NCBI GenBank assembly: GCA_018136815.1
Contig: CM030932.1
Coordinates: forward strand, 8,370,001 to 8,434,000
Reading direction: 5' to 3'
Source of the DNA: Isochrysis galbana
Taxonomy: Eukaryota; Haptophyta; Isochrysidales; Isochrysidaceae
DNA length: 64,000 nucleotides
Shown here: positions 53,703-62,959 of the stretch, one piece after another
How the letters are laid out: the number at the start of each line of letters is the position of its first letter
Numbering within the stretch: position 1 is the first letter of the stretch
The notes under the pieces: model-generated
Seen by the model: the letters and a program-made list of their open reading frames with translations, nothing else
The model's database searches: none
What the model was told of the DNA's origin: nothing
Position numbers and translations under genes: made by a program

Positions 53703-54143
53703 ATGCCCAAGGCGAAGAAGGCGAAGCGATCGTCGAGATGGAACCCGATGGCTCGTTCTGGAGGGGACATCGCGATGGAGACCGACGACTCTGCTTCTGC
53801 CCAAGAGCCAACACGCCTTAGCGCGCACCAACAGCGTCACCTCGAGCGGAAGCGGCTGCAGGCGGAGGTGGCTGCCCTACGGAACGCGACCAAGAAGGTA
53901 AGCAAGGCAGACAAGCTGCAACACAAGAAGGAAAAGAAGGCGCTGCAGCGAGAGCTGAAGCAGGCTCGCAAGCAGGCCAAAGAACTGGGGAAGAAATGCG
54001 ACCGCGGTGGGAACACTGCCATAACAGAAGAGACAGCAGATGAGGATACAGATATGGATGCAGATGTTTCGACCACCGCTCCTAGCCTGCAAGGCTTCGT
54101 CTTCGACTTGCCGGCAGCTGTGCCAGGGAACGGGCACAGATGA
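53703..54143 (+). CDS. Small basic coiled-coil protein, possibly element-encoded
   Basis: 146 residues, ATG 53703. Basic head MPKAKKAKRSSRWNPMARSG, then a long charged helix from residue ~40 (HLERKRLQAEVAALRNATKK; KKALQRELKQARKQAKELGK), then an acidic tail (TADEDTDMDADVS). The IAMETDD and DEDTDMDADV motifs echo DVSMDTP and DVCDVDADVG in the debris at 39.9-40.5 kb, so an ORF1-type (RNA-binding coiled coil) origin is plausible. A retroposon head lies just upstream on the other strand. Confidence 0.45.
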   Translation: MPKAKKAKRSSRWNPMARSGGDIAMETDDSASAQEPTRLSAHQQRHLERKRLQAEVAALRNATKKVSKADKLQHKKEKKALQRELKQARKQAKELGKKCDRGGNTAITEETADEDTDMDADVSTTAPSLQGFVFDLPAAVPGNGHR

Positions 54144-54559
54144 ATCTGCTGCTTGCCAATGCACGCTTACGGGGGCTGATCATTTGGTCTTGTATTCTTT
54201 TGTGCTGTTACTCTTTGTCAATATCCTTGCTCTTGTGGATGTTGAATTAATGTTGGCCGCCCCCATCTTTGTTTGAGCGATAAGTTACTCACAGCGCCAG
54301 TGAAACATGATACTTTACCCGCCATGTACCAACAATGCCCGACAGTAATCCGTTTGTAAGCCTTGAACCGCGTTCGTCATAGTAGGGTCACAAAGGTATT
54401 TGTCGCTGTAGCCGGGGCCTCAACTGAACTGAGGAGGCGCTAATCCTGCATTTGGTCATGTCATCGAAACCTGGGTTGGGAGCAACACCACCGCTGGGCG
54501 AGTTATTCTCGGGTGTTCTGTGGAGCATTTGCCTACGTGCCTATGGGCAAAAGCATAAA

Positions 54560-54740
54560 CATTGAATGACATTGGACAGCGTTGGACGCAAAGCGCAAAA
54601 CTATAATGAAACTATGCATTCCGCGCCAGCATCAGCATGGCGCATGGCACTTTAATTATGACGTTAGAGAAGCGCAAAACTATGCGTTCTGCGCCACCAT
54701 GGCGCATGGCACTTTACTTCTGACGTAAGAGGTAAGAGGC
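54560..54740 (+). repeat. ~87-bp tandem duplication
   Basis: GCGCAAAACTATAATGAAAC...TGGCGCATGGCACTTTA is repeated from 54592 to 54735 with small changes. Confidence 0.7.
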
Positions 54741-54813
54741 TGGAGCTTCATGATTTATAAGGCCTGTAACCACTTGGATTTGGGACTAACCGGATATTGT
54801 GGGTAGTTCACCG

Positions 54814-54871
54814 ACCCCTATCTAGTTAGATAGTGATAGTGACGGACCCCTATCTAGTTAGATAGTGATAG
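54814..54871 (+). repeat. Tandem hairpin repeat
   Basis: ACCCCTATCTAGTTAGATAG then TGATAGT occurs twice; each has the near-perfect palindrome CTATCTAGTTAGATAG. It resembles the retroposon head hairpins (ACCC-CTATCAG...CTGATAG) in reverse. Confidence 0.6.
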
Positions 54872-54975
54872 TTGCAAATGGCCCCCTGGGTAGCTGGGTA
54901 TTCTGGGTATCCCGATACCCATATACACCCATATTATTATATACTACATATTATATATAGTAGTATATATTATTA

Positions 54976-55169
<194 letters not shown>

Positions 55170-55350
55170 CCCTACATATACGGCCGCAAGCCGCAAGCGG
55201 AGCCTTCCCCCCCCCCCTATGGTATCGATTTCCCCCCTTTCTTTTTTTTTTTTACTTTTACTTATTTTGCGGCGCTGTCCGTTTTGAGAGGCGGGAGCCG
55301 GCGCCGCGAGGCGGCAGGCGGGAGGGAGGTGAACCTGTCGCCAGTACAAG

Positions 55351-55953
55351 ATGTTGCTGTGGGCATGCGGCCGTCGGGCAGTTGCTGCCGGCAAATTGCC
55401 GGCAGCGGGAGTCGTTCTGCGGACTAGGCTCAGCGCCCCGCGCATCCACTCCGCGTGGCCGCGTGTGCTGCTAGCTGCTGGCAGCGCGCTGGCCTTAGCG
55501 CTGCAAGGGCACGCCACCGCCAGCTGCGCTGGGCGCAAGAAGAGGCGGACTGCAACCGGCAGCTCTGCAGCCGCCGAGGCAAACGAAGATGGCACATGGG
55601 ATGTGGAGGAGATCGTCGCGAGGCAGACGAAGCGGGGCAAGACGGAGTACCTGATCAAGTGGGTTGGCTTCGACAAGTCGCACAACACCTGGGAGCCCCT
55701 GGAGAACCTCGCAGGCATCGAGCAGGACGTGGCCGCCTTCGAGCGCAAGCAGAAGGCAGCCAACGACGCCTTCATGCGTGAGCTGCAAGGCAGGAAGAAG
55801 GCGCGCATGGAGGCCCAGGCTGATGCGGCGGCGACGGGCGCGGAGGAGCAGGGGGTGGTGACGGAAACCGTCCCAGTGAAAAAGGAGCTGAGCTGCGGCA
55901 AGCGCAGCAGCGGAAGTGCAGCAGCAACACAACAGCCCCGCGCCCCGCGCTAA
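55351..55953 (+). CDS. Chromodomain protein with hydrophobic N-terminal extension
   Basis: 200 residues, ATG 55351. The chromodomain is residues 83-131: WDVEEIVARQTKRGKTEYLI, KWVGFDKSHNTWEPLENL, then a helix. The aromatic cage that reads methyl-lysine in HP1 is intact (W83, W104, F107). The first 60 residues are basic then hydrophobic (MLLWACGRRAVAAGKLPAAG, VLLAAGSALALALQGHA), like an organelle or secretory presequence, and no internal Met exists before the domain. It is followed by KKRR at 63-66. The C-terminal 70 residues are charged and Ala-rich. Alternatives: an upstream intron gives a different nuclear N-terminus, or a plastid chromodomain protein in the manner of cpSRP43, though no ankyrin repeats are present. 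Confidence 0.75.
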   Translation: MLLWACGRRAVAAGKLPAAGVVLRTRLSAPRIHSAWPRVLLAAGSALALALQGHATASCAGRKKRRTATGSSAAAEANEDGTWDVEEIVARQTKRGKTEYLIKWVGFDKSHNTWEPLENLAGIEQDVAAFERKQKAANDAFMRELQGRKKARMEAQADAAATGAEEQGVVTETVPVKKELSCGKRSSGSAAATQQPRAPR

Positions 55954-56459
55954 ACGCATGAAGTGCACTCCAGCGGGGGGTCCATTTTCAGAGGCTGGGC
56001 GCGTTGTTGTCGCTGTCGCTCGAACATGCTCCCTCCGCTCTTTCACCCTGCTGCGTTTCCTCGTGCTATTCGTCCGTCTCGACTCCGGCTGATTCCAGAC
56101 GCGTGCGCTCCCTGCCGATCTTGTAGAAGAACGACAGCCAGCACTGTGCCCCTTCCCGTTCCATTAGATTTCCCCTTGTTCTCATAGTTTCCGAGTGGAT
56201 TCCCGTCGCCCCGTGTTCATATTTCTTCCTCTTGTTCTGCTTCCCGCGACATCGCTAGGACGCCCCGCTCGTGCCACCCTTCTGTCTCCCCGTCTGCCCT
56301 CGTTCGTCATGCCTGGCCATGGGTCGCCTGTCGCCTGTGCCGTCCCGTGTGCTCCCTTCCCGTGTTGCCTCCGGTCGCTCGTCCCGTTCCTCCCGCCCCG
56401 CGCTTCATACATCTCATGTTACAGACCCACAACCACAACCTCACACAGACCCACCACAG
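55954..56459. other. Gene-poor spacer
   Basis: C/T-rich sequence between the chromodomain gene and transposon debris; no supported ORF. Confidence 0.35.
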
Positions 56460-56690
56460 CTATTCCACAGCCCACCACAAGTCTGTCCCATATTCGACGG
56501 AACGCGACCTTGGTGTGGTAGCTTCGGTGCGCGCCTGGCTAGGCGGGTCGTTCTGACGCGGTCGCGTCGGCGGCAGCGGCGTGTCGATGAGGAGACCGTC
56601 CATCTCAGAGGGGACGGCGGCAGAAGGGGAGGGGAGCGGCGCGCGCTCCATGACCCTATCAGTTTATTGATAGATGATAGATTGATAGTT
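56460..56690 (-). mobile_element. Element head with MERAP-type ORF
   Basis: On the minus strand: hairpin (TATCA-ATAAAC-TGATA), GGGTC, then ATG 56651 opening MERAPLPSPSAAVP (63 codons to 56460). Related to the 40.55-kb copy (MERSP). A 29-bp sequence CCCATATTCGACGGAACGCG... occurs at 56486 and again at 56844. Confidence 0.55.
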
Positions 56691-57117
56691 TCGCCATCAT
56701 GGGGAAAAGAAAAAGGATGGCGAAGAAGGTGCAGCGTTGCACTGGTGTTTAAGTGTGGCTTTAATGGTAAGTATATGGTCATATAATGTTAAACTAATGA
56801 TTACAAAGTAACCATGGACAATTTGATGACTCACCCGAGTCTGCCCCATATTCGACGGAACGCGACCTTCACGGTTCACGGCTCCTCGCTATGCTAGCCT
56901 CTCCCTCTCCACCGCTTCTCTACCCGCAAGGTAATAAGACACAAGGCTGCAACTTGTGAAGCGGGATGGTGGTACATATTGGTAAAGTCCCAGGAGCAAA
57001 TCTTACGGTATGTGGTGGTGTGGTGTTTTGAGCGTTTGGTGTTTGCGGGATCAACAAGATCGTTGGGGAATAGAACAAATGACCAATCATCAATTATTGA
57101 CCAATTACGTGCACTCA

Positions 57118-57812
57118 TCACACCTCGTCATGTAATAGGATAGAAGCTGCAACTAGTCCGCCAAGTTCCTCACATTTTTGTCGGGCTTCCTCATTGCAAG
57201 TCTTTGGGGCAAGGATCGCTTGCGCAGTCTGAGGTTGGCCATTGCGGTTGATGATGCTTTCGGCTACAGGATTGAGCCGCCAACCACGACAAATACGCTC
57301 CATCTGCCGCGCCGCATTTGTGCCATCTGAGCCTGCAGCCACAGCTATGCCCACCGGTCGCCCAATCAACTTGGATGACTCAGAATAGGTCTTTGCCCTG
57401 CCGTCCCCTTGATGTGCATCGAACATGTGATAGTAGCACCTGTGGAAGAATTCCAGCATCTGCACAATGGACAGTCAATAGTGAGCGCGCGCATCCAGCA
57501 GGCGCAGGACGCCGAACACATCCTCGAGCGCACCTCTCCACTTGTCGATGCAAGATTCTCAGGCGCACAGAACAAATACCCGCTGGCAGAGAGCACTTCT
57601 TCCGCTGTTGCTTCTGAGGCACGCCGTCGCTGCACAACGATGCGTTCTCCACACTCCATCTGCCGTGCACACTCGTACGCACCCCGTTCAAGAGCGTTGG
57701 ACATTTGCTCAGCGAGCCCTGTCCGTGAGTGCCACACGAGGAGGAGTGTCTTCTGCCTTGACGCCGCGGAGCTCATCTCCCGCAGAGCACGAGCCATTGG
57801 CGCTATGCCCAT
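57118..57812 (-). CDS. Flavodoxin-like / NADPH-dependent FMN reductase-type protein
   Basis: Exons 57812-57534 and 57459-57118; GT-AG intron 57460-57533 (74 nt; GGAGAG|GTGCGC ... TGTGCAG|ATGC). About 206 residues. KTLLLVWHSRTGLAEQMSNA is the first strand plus phosphate-binding loop of the flavodoxin fold; ASGYLFCAPENLASTSGE joins across the intron to MLEFFHRCYYHMFD, the second FMN-contact loop ('PENfg..sG..k.ffdr.y'). GRPVGIAVAAGSDGTNAARQ is the next strand, and RLNPVAESIINRNGQPQ follows. Likely an FMN-binding oxidoreductase or reductase accessory; substrate unknown. The ATG at MGIAPMAR is used; there is no ATG further upstream in frame. Confidence 0.75.
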
Positions 57813-58050
57813 CCGCGAGGGCTCGGCACGTCCGACGCGCCCCACCCCGCTCCCCGCTGCCGCACTCGCCACCGGAGTATTTTCAGAAGGAAAAAGTATC
57901 CTCGTATCCTCCTGGAAAATACTTGGAGTACTCTAGGAGTAAAGTAGGTATTTTCATAGAGTAGATTAGAGTACTCGTAGAGCTCTAGTAGTATTTTCCT
58001 TGGCGGAAAGGAATCGCGGGCCCGCCGAGCCGACCCGGCGCAGACCGCAG

Positions 58051-59294
58051 ATGAAGGCCCCTGCATCAGCACCCGCCTCGTCGGCTTACGGCAAGGAGGT
58101 CTTTGTCGAGACATTTGTGGAGTCGTTCAAGAAAGTGAACATGACAACCATCCGCGCGCGCAGCGCCGAGTCGGTGCAGCTCGTCAAAGAGAAGCTGAAG
58201 GAGATCGATTGGGAGGAGGTGAGGGCACAGATGAAGAACTTCAACGTCGAGCTCGTGAAGCCCTTCAAGCAGGTGAGTGATGAGCTGGGTGTGCAGGGCC
58301 AAGCGACACCACTGCACTCAGACACAATCGGTGGTGCATCTGCAGGCCAAGCGAGACGGGTTCACGGCGTACCTAAAGTCAACGTTCACTCTGGAGGGAC
58401 CACAGGCGCGCTGCTCCGCTGAGAGGTGGCTGGGGGGGGGGCTGCTCATCGTGGATTCTGAGCACGAGCTGTAATCAATGACTGACGGTGGGGGTCCGTT
58501 TCGCATGCTCGAACATCTACCCTTGACACCGTATCTTCGCGTAGGTTGAGAACAGCCTAGATGGCTTCAACCAGTACAATTCGTTATGCTTTTGGTGGGG
58601 AGCATTCGAAGCTCTACTCTCGCTCCTATTTGGCATGCTCTTTGCGCCACTAGTAATCGTGGGTGGATACCTTGCCGCTATGGTGAGTGAGGGGTGCTGG
58701 CGAGGCCTCGGATGCACCCTGGAGTGAGTGAGGGGTGCTCGCGAGGCCTTGAATGGACTCCGAGCAATCATCCTTGCAATTGCGTCCTTTGTGGTCGCAG
58801 CAGCGATGCGTCGGTGCAACCACCGCTAACTCTTCTCACACTGTCGTGGCAGACGCTTTGGTGGATCTTCAATCTGTCCCAGTCCAAAAAGTGGAAATTT
58901 GTGGGTCTAACGCTCATCATGTTCTACGCATGCTGGGTCATTTTGCAAATCTTTGCCACTTTCATCTTCATTCTTCTCCCCGCCATGTTTGCCATCAAAC
59001 TCTTCCTCACTGTTGGTGAGCATACGCATGTACTAGCACGCACTTCATCGTTCGCACATGAGCAACAAAGCACTCCAATCGACTCCATTTGTCGAACCAG
59101 CATGGCTTTGCTTAATTCACTCTTTACCTATTGCAGCCCATCTCAGTTTCGCCCATGGCTTTGCTGCAGGGATGCTCAAGTATGGCGCGAGCCTTGAAGC
59201 TGAGCCAGAAGGCAACTGTCCGTACGACACACTGCCGGAAGATGGCAAGACTGGTGGCGACACTGTAAACAGTGACGCAAATGAGATGCTGTGA
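58051..59294 (+). CDS. Multi-exon membrane protein of unknown function
   Basis: Five exons: 58051-58272, 58346-~58450 (3' edge uncertain), 58545-58682, 58853-59015, 59137-59294. Introns begin GTGAGT (1, 3) or GTGAGC (4) and end CAG/TAG; phases fit for exons 1-2 and 3-5. About 260 residues. Exon 1 is a charged cytosolic helix region (VKEKLKEIDWEEVRAQMKNF). Exon 3 and exon 4 hold hydrophobic segments: FEALLSLLFGMLFAPLVIVG; FVGLTLIMFYACWVILQIFA; FIFILLPAMFAIKLFLTV. The tail is acidic (EAEPEGNCPYDTLPEDGK). No family recognised. Exon 2 ends at GTGGAT only if phase 0 is required, so its boundary needs transcript data. Intron 3 opens with a ~40-bp tandem duplication that copies the donor. Confidence 0.6.
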
Positions 59295-60029
59295 TTGATG
59301 AAAAGCGTCAGCCTTCTCGATCCATCACATATCCTCACAGCTTGTTCAATATTTCCTAGCGCCCGTTCATATCCTTCGTCGGCCGAAGCTCGTTCACGAT
59401 CGCGACTAGCACATGAACCATTCTTTGCCCTCAGAGAATAGCAGAAAATACGCACCGCGCACATTGCTTATGCATGAGGATGTGGGTCCCCGATTCATCT
59501 TGATGACGGACATCTCTCTTGATGAGGTCCTCCCGCACACCACCACCACACACTTCTATTTCCACGCTTGCTGCTAATCATCTCCCTCTCTTTCCCTCCT
59601 CTGTACCCACTCTCGCTTTTCTCTGCATTTCGTGCAAGCACTCGCTTTCCACCAATATCTATCTTGTCCCTTGCCCGCATGTTTGTGTTCGCCTCTCCCA
59701 TAGAGTTTCCTTTGGCAATTTGCCATTCATTCCCCTCGTTCCATAGAATTTTGCCTCTGTGGATGAAGGTAGGCCTCTTTTAAGGTGGTTCTTCAGAATT
59801 TATAGGAGGTGGGAAATCGGCAGATGTGTGGCGGGTGCGGCAGGTGACCGTGCGTCGCCAGCGAGGAGCTCTTGCCCCTCGGAGTGAGGCCGTGCCGTGA
59901 CCGTGTATGAGATGCCTTGCCTTCGAGGATCGACGACCCGCTTGGAACCATTCAAGTGGAGCTAGGGGGGCTCCCCGAGCCCGCTGCATCGCGCATCGCC
60001 TCTCCCATTGCGGGCGTCGGAGTGCGGCT
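59295..60029. other. Intergenic, no gene seen
   Basis: 3' flank of the membrane-protein gene; short frames only. Confidence 0.4.
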
Positions 60030-60135
60030 CACGACCCGCGCCCACTGGGGGTCTCGGTCAGAAGGCTAGGGGCTAGGGGCTGCGGTTGATTGTACGGGCC
60101 CACCCCGGGGGATGTCGGCGATGGAGAGAGGAGAG
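60030..60135 (-). mobile_element. Hairpin-retroposon fragment
   Basis: The reverse complement CTCTCTCCATCGCCGACATC, CCCCGGGGTGGGCCCGTACA and CAGTGGGCGCGGG matches 60935-61050. No head hairpin. Confidence 0.55.
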
Positions 60136-60554
60136 AGGGGGCAAGGGGGTGTGGTGTGCTGGATGGAGCTGTGGCTGTGGTGCGGTTGGGTGTGAGTGGG
60201 AGATGAGATGTAACATGAGATGTGTATGGCTCATTCGGAGCATGGAGAGCGAGCAATGAGGGACCGAGGGAGCGCACGGGGACGGGGCTGATGACATGGG
60301 CGCATGGGCGCACTCTCAACCATCACGGAGCACTGCAGCACGAGGACGGAGACGAGGAGCAGATAGAGCAGGGGCATGGAGGGCGCTCGGGCGATGGCGC
60401 AGAGCGTGTACGGGACACCGAGAGAAAAGTCACGCGGGGGGGAGGCGGGGACGCGCGGGAAGAGAATAGACAGAAAGGGGCCGGAAACTCAAGGAAGCAC
60501 TCGGGGGGCAGGGGGTCAGGGGGTACGTCTCGCAAACGGCGCAAGTGGTTCGCG

Positions 60555-60590
60555 GGGGGGGGGGGGGGGGGGGGGATGGGGGGGGGGGCA
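60555..60590. repeat. Poly-G tract
   Basis: Run of G interrupted only by one AT, about 36 nt; G-quadruplex-prone. No coding evidence. Confidence 0.8.
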
Positions 60591-60892
60591 TATTATAGAA
60601 AAGAACGAGGTTGAGAAGTGAAAAAGAGAGGGGGTGTACTTTCGTCACATTGAGGGACCCGGGGGGAAGGGCGGGGGAACGGGGGGAGAGGAGGGGAATG
60701 GGAATGGGCTCGCGCCAACCTTCGTGGCAACGTTCTCCACGCTTCTAAAACCAAGGACCATTGACGAATTTCTGATTGGGACTTCTACCCAGGCCTAGGA
60801 GGGCCCCCATGTCTCATCCGGAGGGCCCCTAGTGCCCTCCAAAGGCCCATAGGGGCTCCAAATATAGCCAAATGTACTAAAAACGTCCCGAC

Positions 60893-61806
60893 AACCTACT
60901 TTTATAAGTGGGGGTCAATGGGGGCCTCGCGCCCCCCTCTCTCCATCGCGGACACCCCCCGGGGTGGGCCCGTACAATCAACCCCAGCCCCTGCCCTTTG
61001 GCAGGGGCTGGGCAATCAACACTCTGGCCCAGACCCCTAGTGGGCGCGGGCCGAGACTCGCACTCCCACGCCCAGCATGGGCCTGCCCTCGAGCTGACTC
61101 CCCCCCTCCCCTGGTCGCCAGGCATACAGAGGCCACTGGGAGGCTCCAATGGCCAGCGTGGCAAGCGTGGGAGAGGCAGGGGGGGCCAGGGGCTGAGCCC
61201 CAGCCTCCACTGCCCCCTGAGCTGCCCTTGCTGGCCCTCTGGGAGCCCCCAAAGGCCCTCTGAGAGCAGGCCGTGGCGCGCCGCATGGCGACGCGCCGCA
61301 GGGAGAGGGGCGGAGGAGAATGGAGAGAGGGAGAGGGGGGAATTTGCGCCCCCCCCGATGGAGTGCGGTAAGAAACGGGCCCCGTTTGCGTTAGCAAACG
61401 GGCGAAGGGGGGCGGCTGGCGACAGGAGGGGCGAGAAGAAGGGAGTGGCTCAAGACGTCCCTGTGGCAGGTATCGGGGGGCGCAGTCATTTATTTCTTCG
61501 AGGACTGCTCGCGGCGCGAGCTGTAAGGGCCGTTCTGCTTCACGACGAGAGGTCCCTCCCCCCCCCCCGGTGTTTTTCCCCGGAGAGTCGGCCGGCGTCG
61601 ACCGGTCCGCCTCAATGGGTTTTCCCTCATTGTAACTTGTGGGGAGTTATAATGGGAGCCGGGGGTTTGCGAGGGGGGAGACTTGAAGGGATGCATATGT
61701 GTATGTGTCTGTGCCATCACTTCAAGGCGTGCGGGCAAGTGCGCTGAGGGGTGTCGTGATAGTACCGGGCTAGTGGGAGTAGTGGTACTAACGCTCAGTT
61801 GTTTTA
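60893..61806 (+). mobile_element. Hairpin-headed retroposon, full-length copy C
   Basis: Flanked by the 18-bp direct repeat TACTAAAAACGTCCCGAC (60875-60892 and 61807-61824). It begins AACCTACTT-TTAT-AAGTGGG (hairpin with one G:T), GGGTCAATGGGGGCC, then the second hairpin with CAGCCCCTGCC/GGCAGGGGCTG, and ends CTCAGTTGTTTTA. 914 bp. A frame of ~280 codons crosses it but is Gly/Arg/Pro-rich and not conserved among copies. Confidence 0.85.
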
Positions 61807-61824
61807 TACTAAAAACGTCCCGAC

Positions 61825-62500
61825 CGTCCGCCTCGCGGACTGGGGCCATACTAGGGTTAAGCAAGTTTCGAATCGAAATGAGACCGAAATTAGGCCCTCG
61901 TAGCTCGAAATTTGAAATTTGCTCCAAACTCATCGAAATTTCGAATCGAAATAAGGGATGAGGGTGGTCTTGGATCGAAACTCGAAACTCTAGTCTGGGC
62001 CAATAGTATTCCAATCATAGATGCTCCATTAGGCTGATATTAGGTCCTGATATCATGATATTAGGTCCTCTAGAGCTGATGACCTGATAGCTTGATATAA
62101 GGTCATGACGAGGTCAGGCGACTATAAATATACTTGACACTTGAATTCTCTGGTAGTAGTTGTCGTACACTTAGCGCGAAAAACAGCGGGGGAAAGGGGG
62201 GATGGGTGGTTCTCGCCCCTCATGAGGGCATGAGGGGAGTCAAGACAGTGAGGAGGCCCCCCCCCCCCCTCTCCATGGCGACCCAACACAGAAGCTAGAT
62301 CAGCGTCTAAGGGTAATTAATAATCAATGATCAGCAATGCAGAAGTATAAGTAAGCTATTCTTTTGATAATCACTACTATACTTATAATATCGCGTAACA
62401 ACCTGATATTAGGCTGAGAATAGGACCTGATATCATGCTAAGGGAGCCGAAACCTGACGACCTGATACCTAACGGAGCATCTATGATTCCAATAGACATA
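61825..62500. other. AT-rich repeats and inverted repeat
   Basis: GAAATTTCGAATCGAAAT-type repeats at 61865-61985, and AATCATAGATGCTCC(A/G)TTAGG at 62014 inverted at 62472-62492 around TGATATTAGG/CCTGATATCA motifs, a possible fold-back element. A retroposon head fragment (minus, CGCCATGGAGAGGGGGG) ends at about 62290. No gene. Confidence 0.5.
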
Positions 62501-62739
62501 GACATGTGCATGTGCATGTGCACGTCCAATGTCTCCTGCGCGCCTGGGCCCCCTGAAAGCCTAGGAAGACCCACAGGAGCCTTTGGCAGCTCAGGCCCGA
62601 GCGGCGTGCGCTGAGCCGCCGCGTTGCCGCGTTGAGCGTCCGGCCACCTTTAGTGTTAGTGAGCCGGTGATGCCCATGGCCATGGCTCCGCGATTCGCGA
62701 TGGATTCGTTGTTTGCGAATGAGAGGAGTAAAAACAAAT

Positions 62740-62950
62740 ACCGGAAGGGGCCCCTCTCCCCCCCCCCCGCAAGCAGGTCCCCCCGCGCCCCCCCCCCCCC
62801 CGCGCCCCCCCGCGCCCCCTGCTCCCCGCGCCCCCCTCCCCCCCCTCTCGACGAGAGGCCCCGCGCGCGCGCCACCACCCTCTCCTTCCCCCCCACCCCC
62901 AGCCGCGCTCGCCCCTCTCCCCACCCCGCCACACACCACCCCTTTTCTCC
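62740..62950. other. Poly-C-rich Nup98 upstream region
   Basis: Interrupted C-runs to 62950, directly before the nucleoporin ATG; presumed 5' UTR/promoter. Frames through it on the minus strand are Gly-only artefacts. Confidence 0.5.
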
Positions 62951-62959
62951 TTGCGCTAC

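Noticed and set aside
60908..61747. 279-codon frame across retroposon copy C as a retroposon protein
   Set aside because: Starts at a non-unique position, Gly/Arg/Pro-rich, and is not kept open in copies at 11.5, 21.3 or 22.9 kb.
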